Positions 17,027-26,362 of a stretch of 64,000 nt of DNA are shown in pieces. Location of the stretch: positions 23,246-87,245 of the forward strand of contig JASMLW010000506.1 in NCBI GenBank assembly GCA_030748485.1, written 5' to 3'. A program made the position numbers and the translations under genes. The first letter of the stretch is position 1, and every line of letters begins with the position of its first letter. A model generated the notes under the pieces. That model worked only from the letters and a program-made list of their open reading frames with translations, had not been told where the DNA came from and made no database searches. This DNA comes from Pirellulaceae bacterium. GTDB lineage: Bacteria; Planctomycetota; Planctomycetia; Pirellulales; Pirellulaceae.

Positions 17027-18238
17027 TCAGGCCGTGGCGTACGACAACGCCGCGGTCGTTTCGTCCAACGGCTCCGGCCGCGGGCCGCCACACCGATCGA
17101 CTTCCGCTTTCATCAGATCGTAAAGATCGTCGAGCCGTTGGGGCGGTTTGTCGACGGCCGCTGTACTGGCGAACAAGGCGACCGAATCTTCGTGACTCGG
17201 GTCGTAGCCGTGCATGCCCGGAACGTGCGTATGATTCATGAAACTCGGTGTGATCAGCGCTCCCGGATTGAGTAGGAACATGGCGTCGCCATAGCGCCGG
17301 TCAGCAAAGTCGGCTCCCCATTGCGAAAGCTCGTCGTCGGTCAAGATGCGGCCGTAGTCGAGTTCGCGGAGCCGCGCCCTAATCCGCCCCTCGGCGGAAT
17401 CGTTGAGGAACCAGAAGCGGCCCATCGTCGAGTCGTACATGGCGGCGTAGTCGCGGCCGAAGACGAGTCCCAGTTCGTCGATCTCGCTGACCAGATCACA
17501 ATTGCGAGTGACATCCGCCATGCCGTGATCCGAGAAAACGTACAGCCGCACTTCGTCGTAGTGCTCCTCGGCCTCGTCCAGCAACTGGCGGAACTGGTTG
17601 TCGTACCAGGCGATCTTCTCACCCACTCGCGGAGACTGAGTGCCGTCGGCGTGCATCACTCCATCGAGCTCGGCAAGATACAGATAGCCGTACCTGATGT
17701 CGCCCTGCCTGATTTGCGCCCGCATGTCAGCTATGTTGTGCTGCTCATTCCGGCGCCAATCGGAAAGATGAAAGGGAACGTTGTTCCGCCGCAGGTAGTC
17801 GAAAATCGTCGGCGTGCCATTGTTCAATCCGCCCGGTTGATAGATGTCCCGTTTCTCGGAATAGTCGAATTCCGGTAACCGATTGAACGGCACGTTGTAG
17901 ATCTGAAAATACCCCGTGTAGCCGTTCATTCGCTGAACCAGTTTGCTGATCTGCCGGCGAACGCGACCACGCTTCGTGATTGTTTGCGGCAACAGACTCA
18001 GCCAGCGGCACGTCCCGAAGGGCGAGTTGTCGGGGTCGTAGCAGAAGAACGAGAAGTGCCCGTGCACGTTTGGCAACTGCCCAGTGATGATCGTCGGGTC
18101 GCAGGCGCACGAGTAGCCGAGAATCGTCTCGAGTGGCTGAGCTGTCCGCAGTCGGTCCGCCAAGAACGAATGCTCTTGGAAGATTCGCCAGCCAAAGGCG
18201 TCGACAAAGGTGAAGAGAGCGAGTTGTTTGGAGGACAT
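17027..18238 (-). CDS. Type I phosphodiesterase / alkaline-phosphatase superfamily protein
   Basis: The 403-residue protein has the metal and nucleophile signatures of the nucleotide pyrophosphatase/phosphodiesterase family: FTFVDAFGW, the Thr-containing block DPTIITGQLPNVHG, LAELDGVMHADG, VFSDHGMADV and HGYDPSH near the C-terminus. No signal peptide is evident, so it likely acts in the cytoplasm. It is the first gene of the EPS run, and a sigma-54-like promoter match lies about 60 bases upstream of its ATG. The substrate (a nucleotide-sugar or lipid-linked phosphodiester) is not known. Confidence 0.8.
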   Translation of the reverse strand: MSSKQLALFTFVDAFGWRIFQEHSFLADRLRTAQPLETILGYSCACDPTIITGQLPNVHGHFSFFCYDPDNSPFGTCRWLSLLPQTITKRGRVRRQISKLVQRMNGYTGYFQIYNVPFNRLPEFDYSEKRDIYQPGGLNNGTPTIFDYLRRNNVPFHLSDWRRNEQHNIADMRAQIRQGDIRYGYLYLAELDGVMHADGTQSPRVGEKIAWYDNQFRQLLDEAEEHYDEVRLYVFSDHGMADVTRNCDLVSEIDELGLVFGRDYAAMYDSTMGRFWFLNDSAEGRIRARLRELDYGRILTDDELSQWGADFADRRYGDAMFLLNPGALITPSFMNHTHVPGMHGYDPSHEDSVALFASTAAVDKPPQRLDDLYDLMKAEVDRCGGPRPEPLDETTAALSYATA

Positions 18239-18300
18239 GTTGGTCTCCGCTGGACAGGTCCGAGCGCAACGCGGGCGCAGTCGATCAAACTCAACGTGTT

Positions 18301-18316
18301 CGCAAAGCTCATTCCA
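18301..18316 (-). promoter_or_regulatory. Possible sigma-54 promoter of the EPS locus
   Basis: On the minus strand the sequence TGGAATGAGCTTTGCG matches the -24/-12 consensus TGGCACG-N4-TTGC at nine of eleven positions, with GG and GC exactly ten bases apart. The expected start of transcription is about 50 bases before the phosphodiesterase ATG. Confidence 0.45.
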
Positions 18317-18421
18317 AACGAGCGGGGATTCCCTAAAGCCGTTTCCGACTAACAGGTTGCGCTGAGAGAGCCACTTGGCGGCCGCTACGGGAAGACAGAA
18401 AAATCTGCAGGACTCCGTGCG

Positions 18422-18880
18422 CTAACCCTGAGTCTTCTGCACGATCGGCGTCGAGTCGGATTGCGAATCGACCAGCTGTCGAACGTCGCCGAACTCGACC
18501 AAGTGGTGCACGCCGATCAATTCCAACATCGAACGGACGTCGCCGCGAAGCCGAACCATCGTCACCCCACAACGCATCCGGTCGGCCGTTTTGAGAAACC
18601 GGATCAAGGCCGCGATCGCGCCCCGTTCCAGCGAGCGAACATCCGCCATGTCGAGCAGAATCGGCGTCTTCGCTTGGAGTTGAGCCGCCAGCGAGCGCCA
18701 AACGCGATGGGCGTCGTGGCCCGAGCGGATCGCCGGCACGGCTACCGCACCCGGAATCTCGACGCGGCCCAACCCTCCCGAGTCGGCGCGGGATGTATCT
18801 TCGCGCGAGGCTTGCCGGCGCGAGTCTTCCGCCGTGTTCGAAACGCTAGTCGCTGTACGATCAACCGTCGCTTCCGCCAC
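18422..18880 (-). CDS. STAS-domain protein lacking the usual phospho-acceptor serine
   Basis: The 152-residue protein has a C-terminal STAS fold: PILLDMADVRSLERGAIAAL, then the late helix MLELIGVHHLVEF. Classical anti-sigma antagonists carry Asp-Ser-Ser-Gly at the start of the second helix. Here the residues are Glu-Arg-Gly-Ala, so the phosphorylation site appears lost. The GTG start is chosen because GAGGAG lies nine bases upstream; the longer frame begins with an Arg-rich stretch. It sits alone between the EPS locus and the WD40 gene. Confidence 0.65.
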   Translation of the reverse strand: MAEATVDRTATSVSNTAEDSRRQASREDTSRADSGGLGRVEIPGAVAVPAIRSGHDAHRVWRSLAAQLQAKTPILLDMADVRSLERGAIAALIRFLKTADRMRCGVTMVRLRGDVRSMLELIGVHHLVEFGDVRQLVDSQSDSTPIVQKTQG

Positions 18881-18931
18881 GATCCCACTCCTCTGTTGAT
18901 TCGTTCGCCGAGAGCGCAGACGCGCACGCAA

Positions 18932-19293
18932 TTGCTTCCTACATATAGCTCACAAATCGCGGCCGCACTCCCTTCGCCGTCCGCGCTGAAGATCTCACCC
19001 CGCCGCTCGGCAGTCGTTCGTCCGCTTTCGCTGGTTGCTGGCGTCGACAGAGACGTCAAACAAAGTGACGGCTCCTCGAGCCTGGCCGGCAAACTGTCAC
19101 GGTCTGACAAAATGCACCGCCTGCGGTCACCTCAACATCTGGCGGGATCGCATGACACTGATTTGACACTCTATGAAATTAAGGACTGTTGGAGCGGGGA
19201 TTTCATTGACAGTGTTTTGCCACTGGTTAGGATGGCCAACCAATAGCGAGGGCAGCGCATTCGCCACACGTTCTGATATTGCTGGAGCGGACG
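18932..19293. other. Intergenic region upstream of the WD40 gene
   Basis: This 360-base stretch separates the STAS gene from the WD40 gene. It contains a sigma-70-like promoter near its right end and no reading frame that looks coding. Confidence 0.5.
19206..19233 (+). promoter_or_regulatory. Sigma-70-like promoter for the WD40 gene
   Basis: TTGACA at 19206-19211 and TAGGAT at 19228-19233 are separated by 16 bases, and the ATG at 19294 follows 60 bases later. Confidence 0.5.
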
Positions 19294-21210
19294 ATGCACC
19301 GAGCTCTTCGAGTGGTTCTGTTGGCGGCGTTGCTTGTCGGATGTGCGGTGGCCCTGTTTGCAGAAGATCCGCCGCGAGAGCCTGAGCCCGACGCCGACGC
19401 CGTCGCCGCTGCGATCAAAGATCTCCGGCAAAGAAAGCGGTCGTCTTTTCAGCGCGCCCAAACTCGCCGGGGGAAGCGAGAACTGGCCCAGTCTCTGGTG
19501 GCGACGGCGGGGAGTTTCGATCCGGAGCCGCGGTACGCGATGCTGAGTGAGGCGCGTCGGCTGGCTGTCGAAGCGGGCCATGTCGAGTTGGCGATGAAAG
19601 CCATGGCGAACACGGTCGCAGCCTTTGATGTCGACGCTTTGCGGCTGCGGGGACGAACAGTTGCCGAGTTGGCCGACGAGATCGAGACGCCCGACGAAAG
19701 GCGGCAACTGGCCGGCGTTCTTTTTCCGATGGTTGTGGAGGCCGTTCACCAGGAGCGCATTGAGGGAGCGCGAGCGATCGCGCGGATCGCCGGGCGATTG
19801 GTCATTCCGCTGCGCGACGAGGCGCTCACCAAGCAAGCCAAGGCAAGCGCCGATCTGGTCGAACGCGCGGCAGCGGAGATCGCGTCGATTGAAAAAGCGC
19901 GGCGACATCTGACGGGCGAGCCCAAGGACCCCGACGCGTCGTTCGTCGTCGCAATGGACAACTTGAAGCGAAACAAGTTGGGACAAGCGGTCACACTGTT
20001 CGCCAACTGCAGCCAATTCCCGCAGTTGCAGGCGTTGGCTAAACGCGATCTCGCCGGAGCCACGGAAGTGGATCAATTCATCGAACTGGCGACCGCCTGG
20101 AAAAAGCTGGCCGACTCGAACGACAAGTTGCAACGAGTCGACAAGCGCGCCCACTACTGGTGTCATCGAGCCATTCCCAAGTTGTCTGGCGAGCGACGGG
20201 CTAGCCTCGAGAAGATGGCGCGGGGCATTCAAGAGCGCATGCAATCGACGTCGATCGTCCTCCAGGCTGTCGCCACTGCGCCCGCCAACAAAACTCCCGG
20301 CGACGCCGCGCAAACATCGGCCGTCGTGGCGGCTCCCACATTGCGAAAACGCTGGAAAGCTCACGAGGGAGCCGTCAACGCCATTGTCTACTCGGCGTCC
20401 AAGCCTTGGCTGGCGACGGGATCGGCGGACAACACGGCGGTGGTCTGGGACGCCTCGACGGCCAAGCGAATGAAGACGCTAAAAGGTCATACGGGCGCGG
20501 TGCACTCGGTGAGATTCATCGACAAACCAGCGACCGTGGTGTCGGCCAGCGCCGACAAGACGTTGCGACTCTGGTCGCTCGACGGCGACGGCTCGGTTGC
20601 GATGAACGGGCATGAATCGCAAGTGCGAGATGTCGTGGTCGGGGATCGCGGACGGTCGTTGATATCGTGCGGCGACGATCGCAGAGTATTTGTCTGGGAC
20701 TTGTCGACTCGACGCTCTCGGCCGGCTCAAGGGAATCAAGGAATCGTCTACGGGTTGGCGTTGTCGCCGAAGAGAGACCGCCTGGCGACGGTTGGAGAGG
20801 ACGGCGTGGCTCGCGTTGTCGACTTGAAGACGGGAGCCAGCGTCGCTCTGACCGGTCACCTCAAGCCCTTGCTCGGCGTGGCGTTTTCACGAGACGGTCA
20901 ACACCTGGCGGCGGGCGGGGAGGACTCCCAAGTGTCGCTGTGGCGCCTGCGGACCGGCCAGCGAACTGTGCTCAAGGGACATTCGCGGCGCGTCCAGGCC
21001 ATCGCCTTCGCGCCGAAACAAGATCTCATGGCCAGCGTGGGCGCGGGCCGGCAAGTCATCCTCTGGGACGTGCGCACGGGAAAACAACTCGCTTCCCTCG
21101 AAGCTCACCGCGATGAAGTCATGTGCGTGACGTTCTCACCAGACGGCGGCACGCTCGCCACTGGATGCAAAGACGGCGAAGTGATTCTGTGGTCATTGCC
21201 CACCAGGTGA
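19294..21210 (+). CDS. WD40-repeat protein with signal peptide or lipobox
   Basis: The 638-residue protein starts with a hydrophobic leader that contains LLVGC, a plausible lipobox, and then AVALFAEDPP. Residues about 40-340 are helical and may hold degenerate TPR-like repeats. From about residue 352 to the end there are seven WD40 repeats (for example KAHEGAVNAI, KGHTGAVHSV, KGHSRRVQAI and EAHRDEVMCV), enough for a closed propeller. The ATG follows GGAG by six bases; a TTG 15 bases upstream is less likely. It converges with the sigma-54 activator gene. The binding partner is unknown. Confidence 0.85.
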   Translation: MHRALRVVLLAALLVGCAVALFAEDPPREPEPDADAVAAAIKDLRQRKRSSFQRAQTRRGKRELAQSLVATAGSFDPEPRYAMLSEARRLAVEAGHVELAMKAMANTVAAFDVDALRLRGRTVAELADEIETPDERRQLAGVLFPMVVEAVHQERIEGARAIARIAGRLVIPLRDEALTKQAKASADLVERAAAEIASIEKARRHLTGEPKDPDASFVVAMDNLKRNKLGQAVTLFANCSQFPQLQALAKRDLAGATEVDQFIELATAWKKLADSNDKLQRVDKRAHYWCHRAIPKLSGERRASLEKMARGIQERMQSTSIVLQAVATAPANKTPGDAAQTSAVVAAPTLRKRWKAHEGAVNAIVYSASKPWLATGSADNTAVVWDASTAKRMKTLKGHTGAVHSVRFIDKPATVVSASADKTLRLWSLDGDGSVAMNGHESQVRDVVVGDRGRSLISCGDDRRVFVWDLSTRRSRPAQGNQGIVYGLALSPKRDRLATVGEDGVARVVDLKTGASVALTGHLKPLLGVAFSRDGQHLAAGGEDSQVSLWRLRTGQRTVLKGHSRRVQAIAFAPKQDLMASVGAGRQVILWDVRTGKQLASLEAHRDEVMCVTFSPDGGTLATGCKDGEVILWSLPTR

Positions 21211-21225
21211 TGACGTGCAGAATCT

Positions 21226-22302
21226 TTAGTACGACAGCTGGTAGCGTTTCAACTTGTTGTAGATGCTGCGTTCACTGATTCCCAATTGGCGTGAGGCCAT
21301 TGCCTTGTTGCCGCGACATGCTTCGAGTGTGTCGACGAGCGCTTGGCGTTCGATGTCCGCCATCGTTCGCCCGGCGAGCGATCGGGAGGCCGAGTTGTCC
21401 TGTTCGTCGGCCGGCGGCGGGAAGACATCAAAGGCGAGGTCGGCGGCGGAGATGACGTTCCCACGACGAAACACGCAGGCTCGCTCCAAGACGTTTTCCA
21501 GTTCGCGGACGTTGCCGGGCCACGGATGTCTCATCAGGGCGAACATCGCCTCCTCTTCGATGCGGGGCGGCGGCTCCTCGGCTCGCGCCGATATGCCCAA
21601 GATGATCTGGTGAGCCAATTCCGCCAACAAATCGCGCCGCTCTCGCAGCGGCGGCACGCGCAACGCCAGGACGTTTAGCCGAAAGTAGAGATCCTCGCGA
21701 AACGACTTCGCTTGGCAGTGTTCGGCCAGATTCTGATTTGTCGCCGCGATGACGCGTACGTTCACCCGGTGCCGCCGATCGCTGCCGATTCGCTGAAACG
21801 ACTGATCTTGCAGGAACGTCAGCAGTTTGGGCTGTAATTCGATCGGCATGTCGCCGATTTCATCCAACAGCAATGTACCGCCATCCGCCGCTTCGACCCG
21901 TCCAGGGCGATCGGCGACGGCGCCGGTGAATGCTCCTTGAGCGTGCCCGAACAACTCGGCTTCAATCAGATCGCGAGGAAGCGACGCGCAGTTCACTGTC
22001 ACGAACGGATGAGCCGCTCGGGGTCCGAGGCAATGGATCCATTTGGCGATCGTGGTCTTTCCGGTGCCACTCTCTCCCGTGATCAACGTCGTCAACTCGT
22101 TTTGGGAGACGCGACGCGCTTGATCCATCAACCGCCCCATGGAGGCTCCGTGGGCGGCGAGCAGAGGCGGCGAATCAACTCGCCAATCCTCAACGATTTC
22201 TTCACTGGCGGTCACGGAACGTTGTACATGTCCAACCGTCGCGGCCGGACGCCGGCGGCGCGACGATTCTATCGGTGCGTCGATAGATTTGCGGAAAGTC
22301 AT
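21226..22302 (-). CDS. Sigma-54-dependent activator without receiver domain
   Basis: The 358-residue protein has a short N-terminal region, then an AAA+ domain with Walker A ([11 protein letters not shown], about residue 75), the sigma-54 contact loop GAFTGA, Walker B ([12 protein letters not shown]), an R-finger region and a C-terminal Fis-type helix-turn-helix ([19 protein letters not shown]). It lacks the receiver domain of PrsR-type regulators of PEP-CTERM systems, so its input is unclear. It is divergent from the PEP-CTERM operon, which has a sigma-54 promoter. The ATG (MTFRKS) is preferred over an upstream start. Confidence 0.9.
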   Translation of the reverse strand: MTFRKSIDAPIESSRRRRPAATVGHVQRSVTASEEIVEDWRVDSPPLLAAHGASMGRLMDQARRVSQNELTTLITGESGTGKTTIAKWIHCLGPRAAHPFVTVNCASLPRDLIEAELFGHAQGAFTGAVADRPGRVEAADGGTLLLDEIGDMPIELQPKLLTFLQDQSFQRIGSDRRHRVNVRVIAATNQNLAEHCQAKSFREDLYFRLNVLALRVPPLRERRDLLAELAHQIILGISARAEEPPPRIEEEAMFALMRHPWPGNVRELENVLERACVFRRGNVISAADLAFDVFPPPADEQDNSASRSLAGRTMADIERQALVDTLEACRGNKAMASRQLGISERSIYNKLKRYQLSY

Positions 22303-22718
22303 GGGCGGTCGATCAAGTGTGAGGAAGCGGCGGTTTCCGCTGGCAGGCGGTCGCGAAAACGTAAGCCACGCGCAATGGACCGGCAAATCGTCCCCGAAAA
22401 ATTGACATGGTGGCTGTGCACAATCTGCAGTCTCCGTCGTCTTCGTTCGCGGATTTCCGCCATCCGATGCGATCGCGACAATCGTCGCTTCCGAACATCG
22501 CAGCGCGCGTCAGCCTGCAAAAGCGAGTACCACCGCCGCCTCGTTCTGCAACATCTGCAGATCTCACGTCGAGGCGGCGAGCGACAACCGACAAAGACGT
22601 CTCCGTTTCCCCCCAGAGGAACTGAACTTCTTCACGGGTCCGCTTTGGCGCGCCGGTTGCGGGTTGTTGGGCCGAACGAAAAAGAATGAACGGGGCGTGA
22701 AAGCAAGAGAGAGTCAAC
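22303..22718. other. Divergent control region of the activator and the PEP-CTERM operon
   Basis: The 416-base gap has no convincing gene. It carries the sigma-54 promoter at 22646-22661 and room for activator-binding sites further upstream. I did not find a clear repeated enhancer palindrome by eye. Confidence 0.5.
22646..22661 (+). promoter_or_regulatory. Near-consensus sigma-54 promoter
   Basis: The sequence TGGCGCGCCGGTTGCG matches TGGCACG-N4-TTGC at ten of eleven positions with the required ten-base GG-to-GC spacing. Transcription would start near 22672, about 47 bases before the GTG of the PEP-CTERM gene. A sigma-54 activator gene is divergently placed next to it. Confidence 0.75.
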
Positions 22719-23570
22719 GTGAATCGATTGCAACGATCTTTACTGGCGGTGGTGGCGGCGTTCGTCGTATCAGTGGGATTCGCGCCGTTGCCGGCGTTGG
22801 CTCGCGACGCCAGAATCCAATCGGCCGCGCGACCCTTTGACTTGGACATCGTCGCTCCCGTACAGCGGCGCCGTAGCGACACCGCATCGACCTCCTTCTA
22901 CAGAAATGAACTGCCCATATTCAGCTCGCTGATGGGCACTGATTTGAATCAGCAAGTGTCGACCGACTCGATCGCCACCACGCTGCTCGATCCAGCCAAC
23001 CTGGTCATGCAGTCCGACTACAACGCGCGGGCTTACTTCGTTGGCGAAGATGCGGGATATCACAATACGCTCGGCTTCAATACGCAGGGCACGGGAATCT
23101 CGTCGGGCAACCCGCAATTGATTTTCCCCGATGTTTCGGAAGGCCGTCGCCGCTCGTACACCAATCCCGTCAAGTCGGGCGACTTCGTCGAGCTGGGCAA
23201 CCTGTCGGCGGGCACGAAGCTGGACTTCTTTCTGATCGCCGACGGCGCTCGAGGCGGGCGATCGGTGTTCTCCACCAACGCGTCAACAAACCCAGACAGC
23301 ATGCGACACATCTTTGCTCATGCGTTCACTCAACCCAACTCGCCCTACCTGATGCTCGCTTTCGAGGACATGCTGGGCGGTGGGGATCAAGACTACAACG
23401 ACTTGTTGATCGCCGTTGACGTCGGCGCGGACAACCTCAACAAGATGATCAAGACGGTCGGCGCGCCCGAGCCGTCGATGCTGATCACGATGGGAACGCT
23501 TGTCAGCATCGGCGTCGCCTACACGCGGCGGAAACGGAAACAACGAAATGAGATCGACGACATTGAATAG
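22719..23570 (+). CDS. PEP-CTERM surface protein with DUF4114 domain
   Basis: The 283-residue protein has an N-terminal signal peptide (LLAVVAAFVVSVGFAPLPALA), a DUF4114-like domain ending in GGGDQDYNDLLIAVDVG around residues 220-240, and a C-terminal sorting tail. The tail has Pro-Glu-Pro at about residue 250, a hydrophobic stretch (SMLITMGTLVSIGVAYT) and a basic cluster (RRKRKQR), followed by eight more residues. Exosortases cut such tails after export. The GTG start is preceded by a purine-rich AGAGAGAG. It is the first gene of the exosortase operon and has a sigma-54 promoter. Confidence 0.85.
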   Translation: MNRLQRSLLAVVAAFVVSVGFAPLPALARDARIQSAARPFDLDIVAPVQRRRSDTASTSFYRNELPIFSSLMGTDLNQQVSTDSIATTLLDPANLVMQSDYNARAYFVGEDAGYHNTLGFNTQGTGISSGNPQLIFPDVSEGRRRSYTNPVKSGDFVELGNLSAGTKLDFFLIADGARGGRSVFSTNASTNPDSMRHIFAHAFTQPNSPYLMLAFEDMLGGGDQDYNDLLIAVDVGADNLNKMIKTVGAPEPSMLITMGTLVSIGVAYTRRKRKQRNEIDDIE

Positions 23571-23616
23571 CTAGGGGGCATCGCCGGGGGCACTTCCACA
23601 TAACGTTGACACGGTA

Positions 23617-25557
23617 ATGAGAAAGCAACTAATTGGAGCCGCGGTCGGCGCCATCGTCTTATTTGGCGGTGGCGGTTTTTGGCTAATGGGCAGATGGCGA
23701 TCGGCTGCTGAGCAGCAGCGGCGCTTGACGTACGCGCGGCAACTGATCGAAGTTGATCGCGCTGACGAAGCCCTGCAGATTCTGTACTCCAAGCAACTCG
23801 CGAACGATGACGAGATTGTGCAGGAGCGGTCCTCGCTGCAAGTCGACGCGTTGGCCAAAACGGGCGAGATCGGCGAGCTGCGGCAAAAGTTCTACACGTC
23901 GCCGGAGGCGTTCGCCGAGAACGAGTCGGCTGCCTTGCTGGCGGCTCGCGCATTGGCCGTCAGCGACGACGCGGCGGCCTTTGAGCGATTGCGCGAAACT
24001 TGGCGCGGTCGCGAAACAAAACAGGCGGAGTGGTTCGCAATCGAAGCCGACGCCCTCCTGCGAACCGGCAACGTCGCCAAGGCGGACTCACTGCTCCGTG
24101 GCGAGAAGTTTGAGGGAGCCAACGACGTCGGTCGACTTATCCGCCTCGCGCTGCTGAGCAGCAAGCAGCCGGAAGTCGCCTGGCAGTTCCTGCAACGGGC
24201 CTACGAGCTCGATCCCCGCGACGCCAACGTCCGCTCTTTCCGCGGGCAGATTCTGGAAACGCTTGGCCGCCGCGAACAGGCCCGAGTCGAGTATGTGGCG
24301 GCCTACGTCGCCGACCGAGACAACGCGGCTATGTGTGATCAACTGGGTGAGTTCTATCGCCGCTGCGGCAACTTCACTGGCGCTCAACAAACATGGGCCG
24401 GCATCGACGCCAAGCACAATACTGACTTCGTCGAATTGAAGAGGTGGTTTTGGAGCCGAGCAGCGCTGCCGTACGGCGAGAAACGTTCGTTTCCTCCGGG
24501 AGCCTGGCAACCGCTCGTCGATTTCCTCCACGGATTGCCGGACGACAGGTTTTGGGATGCGGACGCGTATCTCCACGTATCCAATCACGCTCGCGTCGCC
24601 GCCCAACGACAAGAGGTCTACTGGCTGCGGCTCCTCCAGATGCTCAAGGACGGCGATGAGAAAGGAGCCGCCCAGCTGCTGCAAGAGAATACGTTCGCCA
24701 ACACTTCCTACTCGGCGGATCTCGAACGCGCTCTCCGCTTGGTGCTGCAATATCGTGAGAGCGGAGATTTCCGCGCGGTGGGAGTCGTGCGAGAAGAACC
24801 TTCGCTCATTGCCCGACACCAGTTCTTCAATGATCTCGATCGGCTCCACTACGAGCAGGGGGGCCGTGGGCGGGAATCGCAGGTTCCGGCCGAGTGGGAC
24901 GAATTGTTGCGCAGCGGTCATGCTCTCGGCGTCGTTTTTATGGCGGCCGGTTGGACGGAGGCCGCCGTGCGGCTGATGGACGCCGAGCCGCTACCCGACT
25001 CGGCTCCCGCCTGGGCCGCCTACGGATTGACTCAAGCCATCCGCTTGAATCGCGACGGTAAAATGGCGCTGCAGTTCGCCGATCGTCAACCCAAGTCAGA
25101 CGTTCTCGAGTTGTTGCGGGGCGAACTGCTTCTCAGTCTGCAGCAAGCAGCCGAAGCGGAGCGAGTTCTCCAACCGCTCGCCGAACACGCATCGGCCGCC
25201 GGCAGCCGCGCTGGATGGCTGCTCGCGATCGCCGCCCTGGAACGAGGCGATGCGGCTGCGGCAAAGAAATGGGTGACCGGCAACCAGCTATTCCAGACCA
25301 GCCAGCTGGGACAAGAGACGCTGGCCAAGGTCGCCATCCTTGAAGGCGATGATGCGCAAGCGGCGGCGATCTACACAGCCATCGAGGAAGAGTCGGTCGA
25401 AGCGAAAGCTTTCTCAGCTCGCCGCGCGTTCGCGGCTGGCGACTGGGACCAGGCGGAGCAAGTAACGCGGGACCTAATCCAACTGTTGCCCAGCAACATG
25501 CAGCTACGCCAGAACCTACAAGCTATCGAACAGGCGCGATCCGAGAATGTTCAATAA
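23617..25557 (+). CDS. Membrane-anchored TPR protein of the exosortase operon
   Basis: The 646-residue protein begins with one membrane segment (IGAAVGAIVLFGGGGFWLMG) and then has helical repeats typical of TPR proteins throughout (for example ALQILYSKQLANDDE, AWQFLQRAYELDPRDANV and ARVEYVAAYVADRDNAA). In other PEP-CTERM systems a TPR protein (PrsT) accompanies the exosortase, and this may be a functional counterpart, though similarity to PrsT itself was not tested. Its last 11 bases overlap the exosortase gene, which supports a single operon. Confidence 0.75.
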   Translation: MRKQLIGAAVGAIVLFGGGGFWLMGRWRSAAEQQRRLTYARQLIEVDRADEALQILYSKQLANDDEIVQERSSLQVDALAKTGEIGELRQKFYTSPEAFAENESAALLAARALAVSDDAAAFERLRETWRGRETKQAEWFAIEADALLRTGNVAKADSLLRGEKFEGANDVGRLIRLALLSSKQPEVAWQFLQRAYELDPRDANVRSFRGQILETLGRREQARVEYVAAYVADRDNAAMCDQLGEFYRRCGNFTGAQQTWAGIDAKHNTDFVELKRWFWSRAALPYGEKRSFPPGAWQPLVDFLHGLPDDRFWDADAYLHVSNHARVAAQRQEVYWLRLLQMLKDGDEKGAAQLLQENTFANTSYSADLERALRLVLQYRESGDFRAVGVVREEPSLIARHQFFNDLDRLHYEQGGRGRESQVPAEWDELLRSGHALGVVFMAAGWTEAAVRLMDAEPLPDSAPAWAAYGLTQAIRLNRDGKMALQFADRQPKSDVLELLRGELLLSLQQAAEAERVLQPLAEHASAAGSRAGWLLAIAALERGDAAAAKKWVTGNQLFQTSQLGQETLAKVAILEGDDAQAAAIYTAIEEESVEAKAFSARRAFAAGDWDQAEQVTRDLIQLLPSNMQLRQNLQAIEQARSENVQ

Positions 25558-26362
25558 GGCCTACATCTACTTCGCGTTAATGCTCTGCCTGCCCGTTGTC
25601 GTTTGGACGCGAGACGACATCTGGATTTCCGGCGCCGCCACCGACACGCTTCCGGTCTTACTGGGCTTGCCGCTGTTCTTCTGGATCGGCGGTCCCTGGG
25701 AATGGCGCGAGCACCCCCCCAGGATAAGAGGCCGCTACATCGCCCTCTGCGCGTTGGGCATGGTGGCCGCGACGATGATGGACTTGACGTTTATCTTCGC
25801 GGCCTCGTGGACTCTCCTGTTGTGGTTCATGATTCGCAGCTACATCAAGGAGGATCCGCTGCGACCACTCAATCGACTCATCGTGATTCCACTGCTCTCG
25901 TTTCCCTGGATCATTCTCGACGGCCAGGTGATTGGGTGGTTTTTTCGCCTGTCGGGTGCGTGTGTGGCCGAGGTCATCTTGTCCGCATTTGAACACGATT
26001 TCGCGCGACAGGGAACGCAGATCTTCGTTCGCGATGTCTGTGTTTCTGTCGGCGAAGCGTGCTCGGGTTTGAATTCACTGCAGGCCATGTTGATCGGCGG
26101 GTGCGTCATGGCGTACGCCGTGCTGGGTCAGCTGAGACGATTCTGGGTTGCGCTTCCCATGTTGGTCTTGGCCGCCTGGGTCGCCAACACACTACGGGTT
26201 GTGCTGACGGCGTTAGTCGCCGTTCGCGGTGATGCGGCCTACGTCAGCGGGTCGCTGCATGAATGGGAAGGCTGGTTGATGCTGGTCATCATGTTCGGAC
26301 TGTGCGCGGCGATCTTTGCGACGATGCGGCCGCAGGACGATGTCGCGAGGGCAGCCGCATGA
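25547..26362 (+). CDS. Exosortase
   Basis: The 271-residue protein has about seven to eight membrane segments and the three exosortase catalytic landmarks: Cys in GEACSGLNS (about residue 171), Arg in ANTLRVV (about residue 217) and His in GSLHEWEGW (about residue 238). Exosortases are membrane transpeptidases that process PEP-CTERM tails. Which Xrt subfamily it belongs to cannot be decided by eye. The start overlaps the TPR gene by 11 bases and the stop overlaps the EpsI-like gene as ATGA. Confidence 0.9.
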   Translation: MFNKAYIYFALMLCLPVVVWTRDDIWISGAATDTLPVLLGLPLFFWIGGPWEWREHPPRIRGRYIALCALGMVAATMMDLTFIFAASWTLLLWFMIRSYIKEDPLRPLNRLIVIPLLSFPWIILDGQVIGWFFRLSGACVAEVILSAFEHDFARQGTQIFVRDVCVSVGEACSGLNSLQAMLIGGCVMAYAVLGQLRRFWVALPMLVLAAWVANTLRVVLTALVAVRGDAAYVSGSLHEWEGWLMLVIMFGLCAAIFATMRPQDDVARAAA

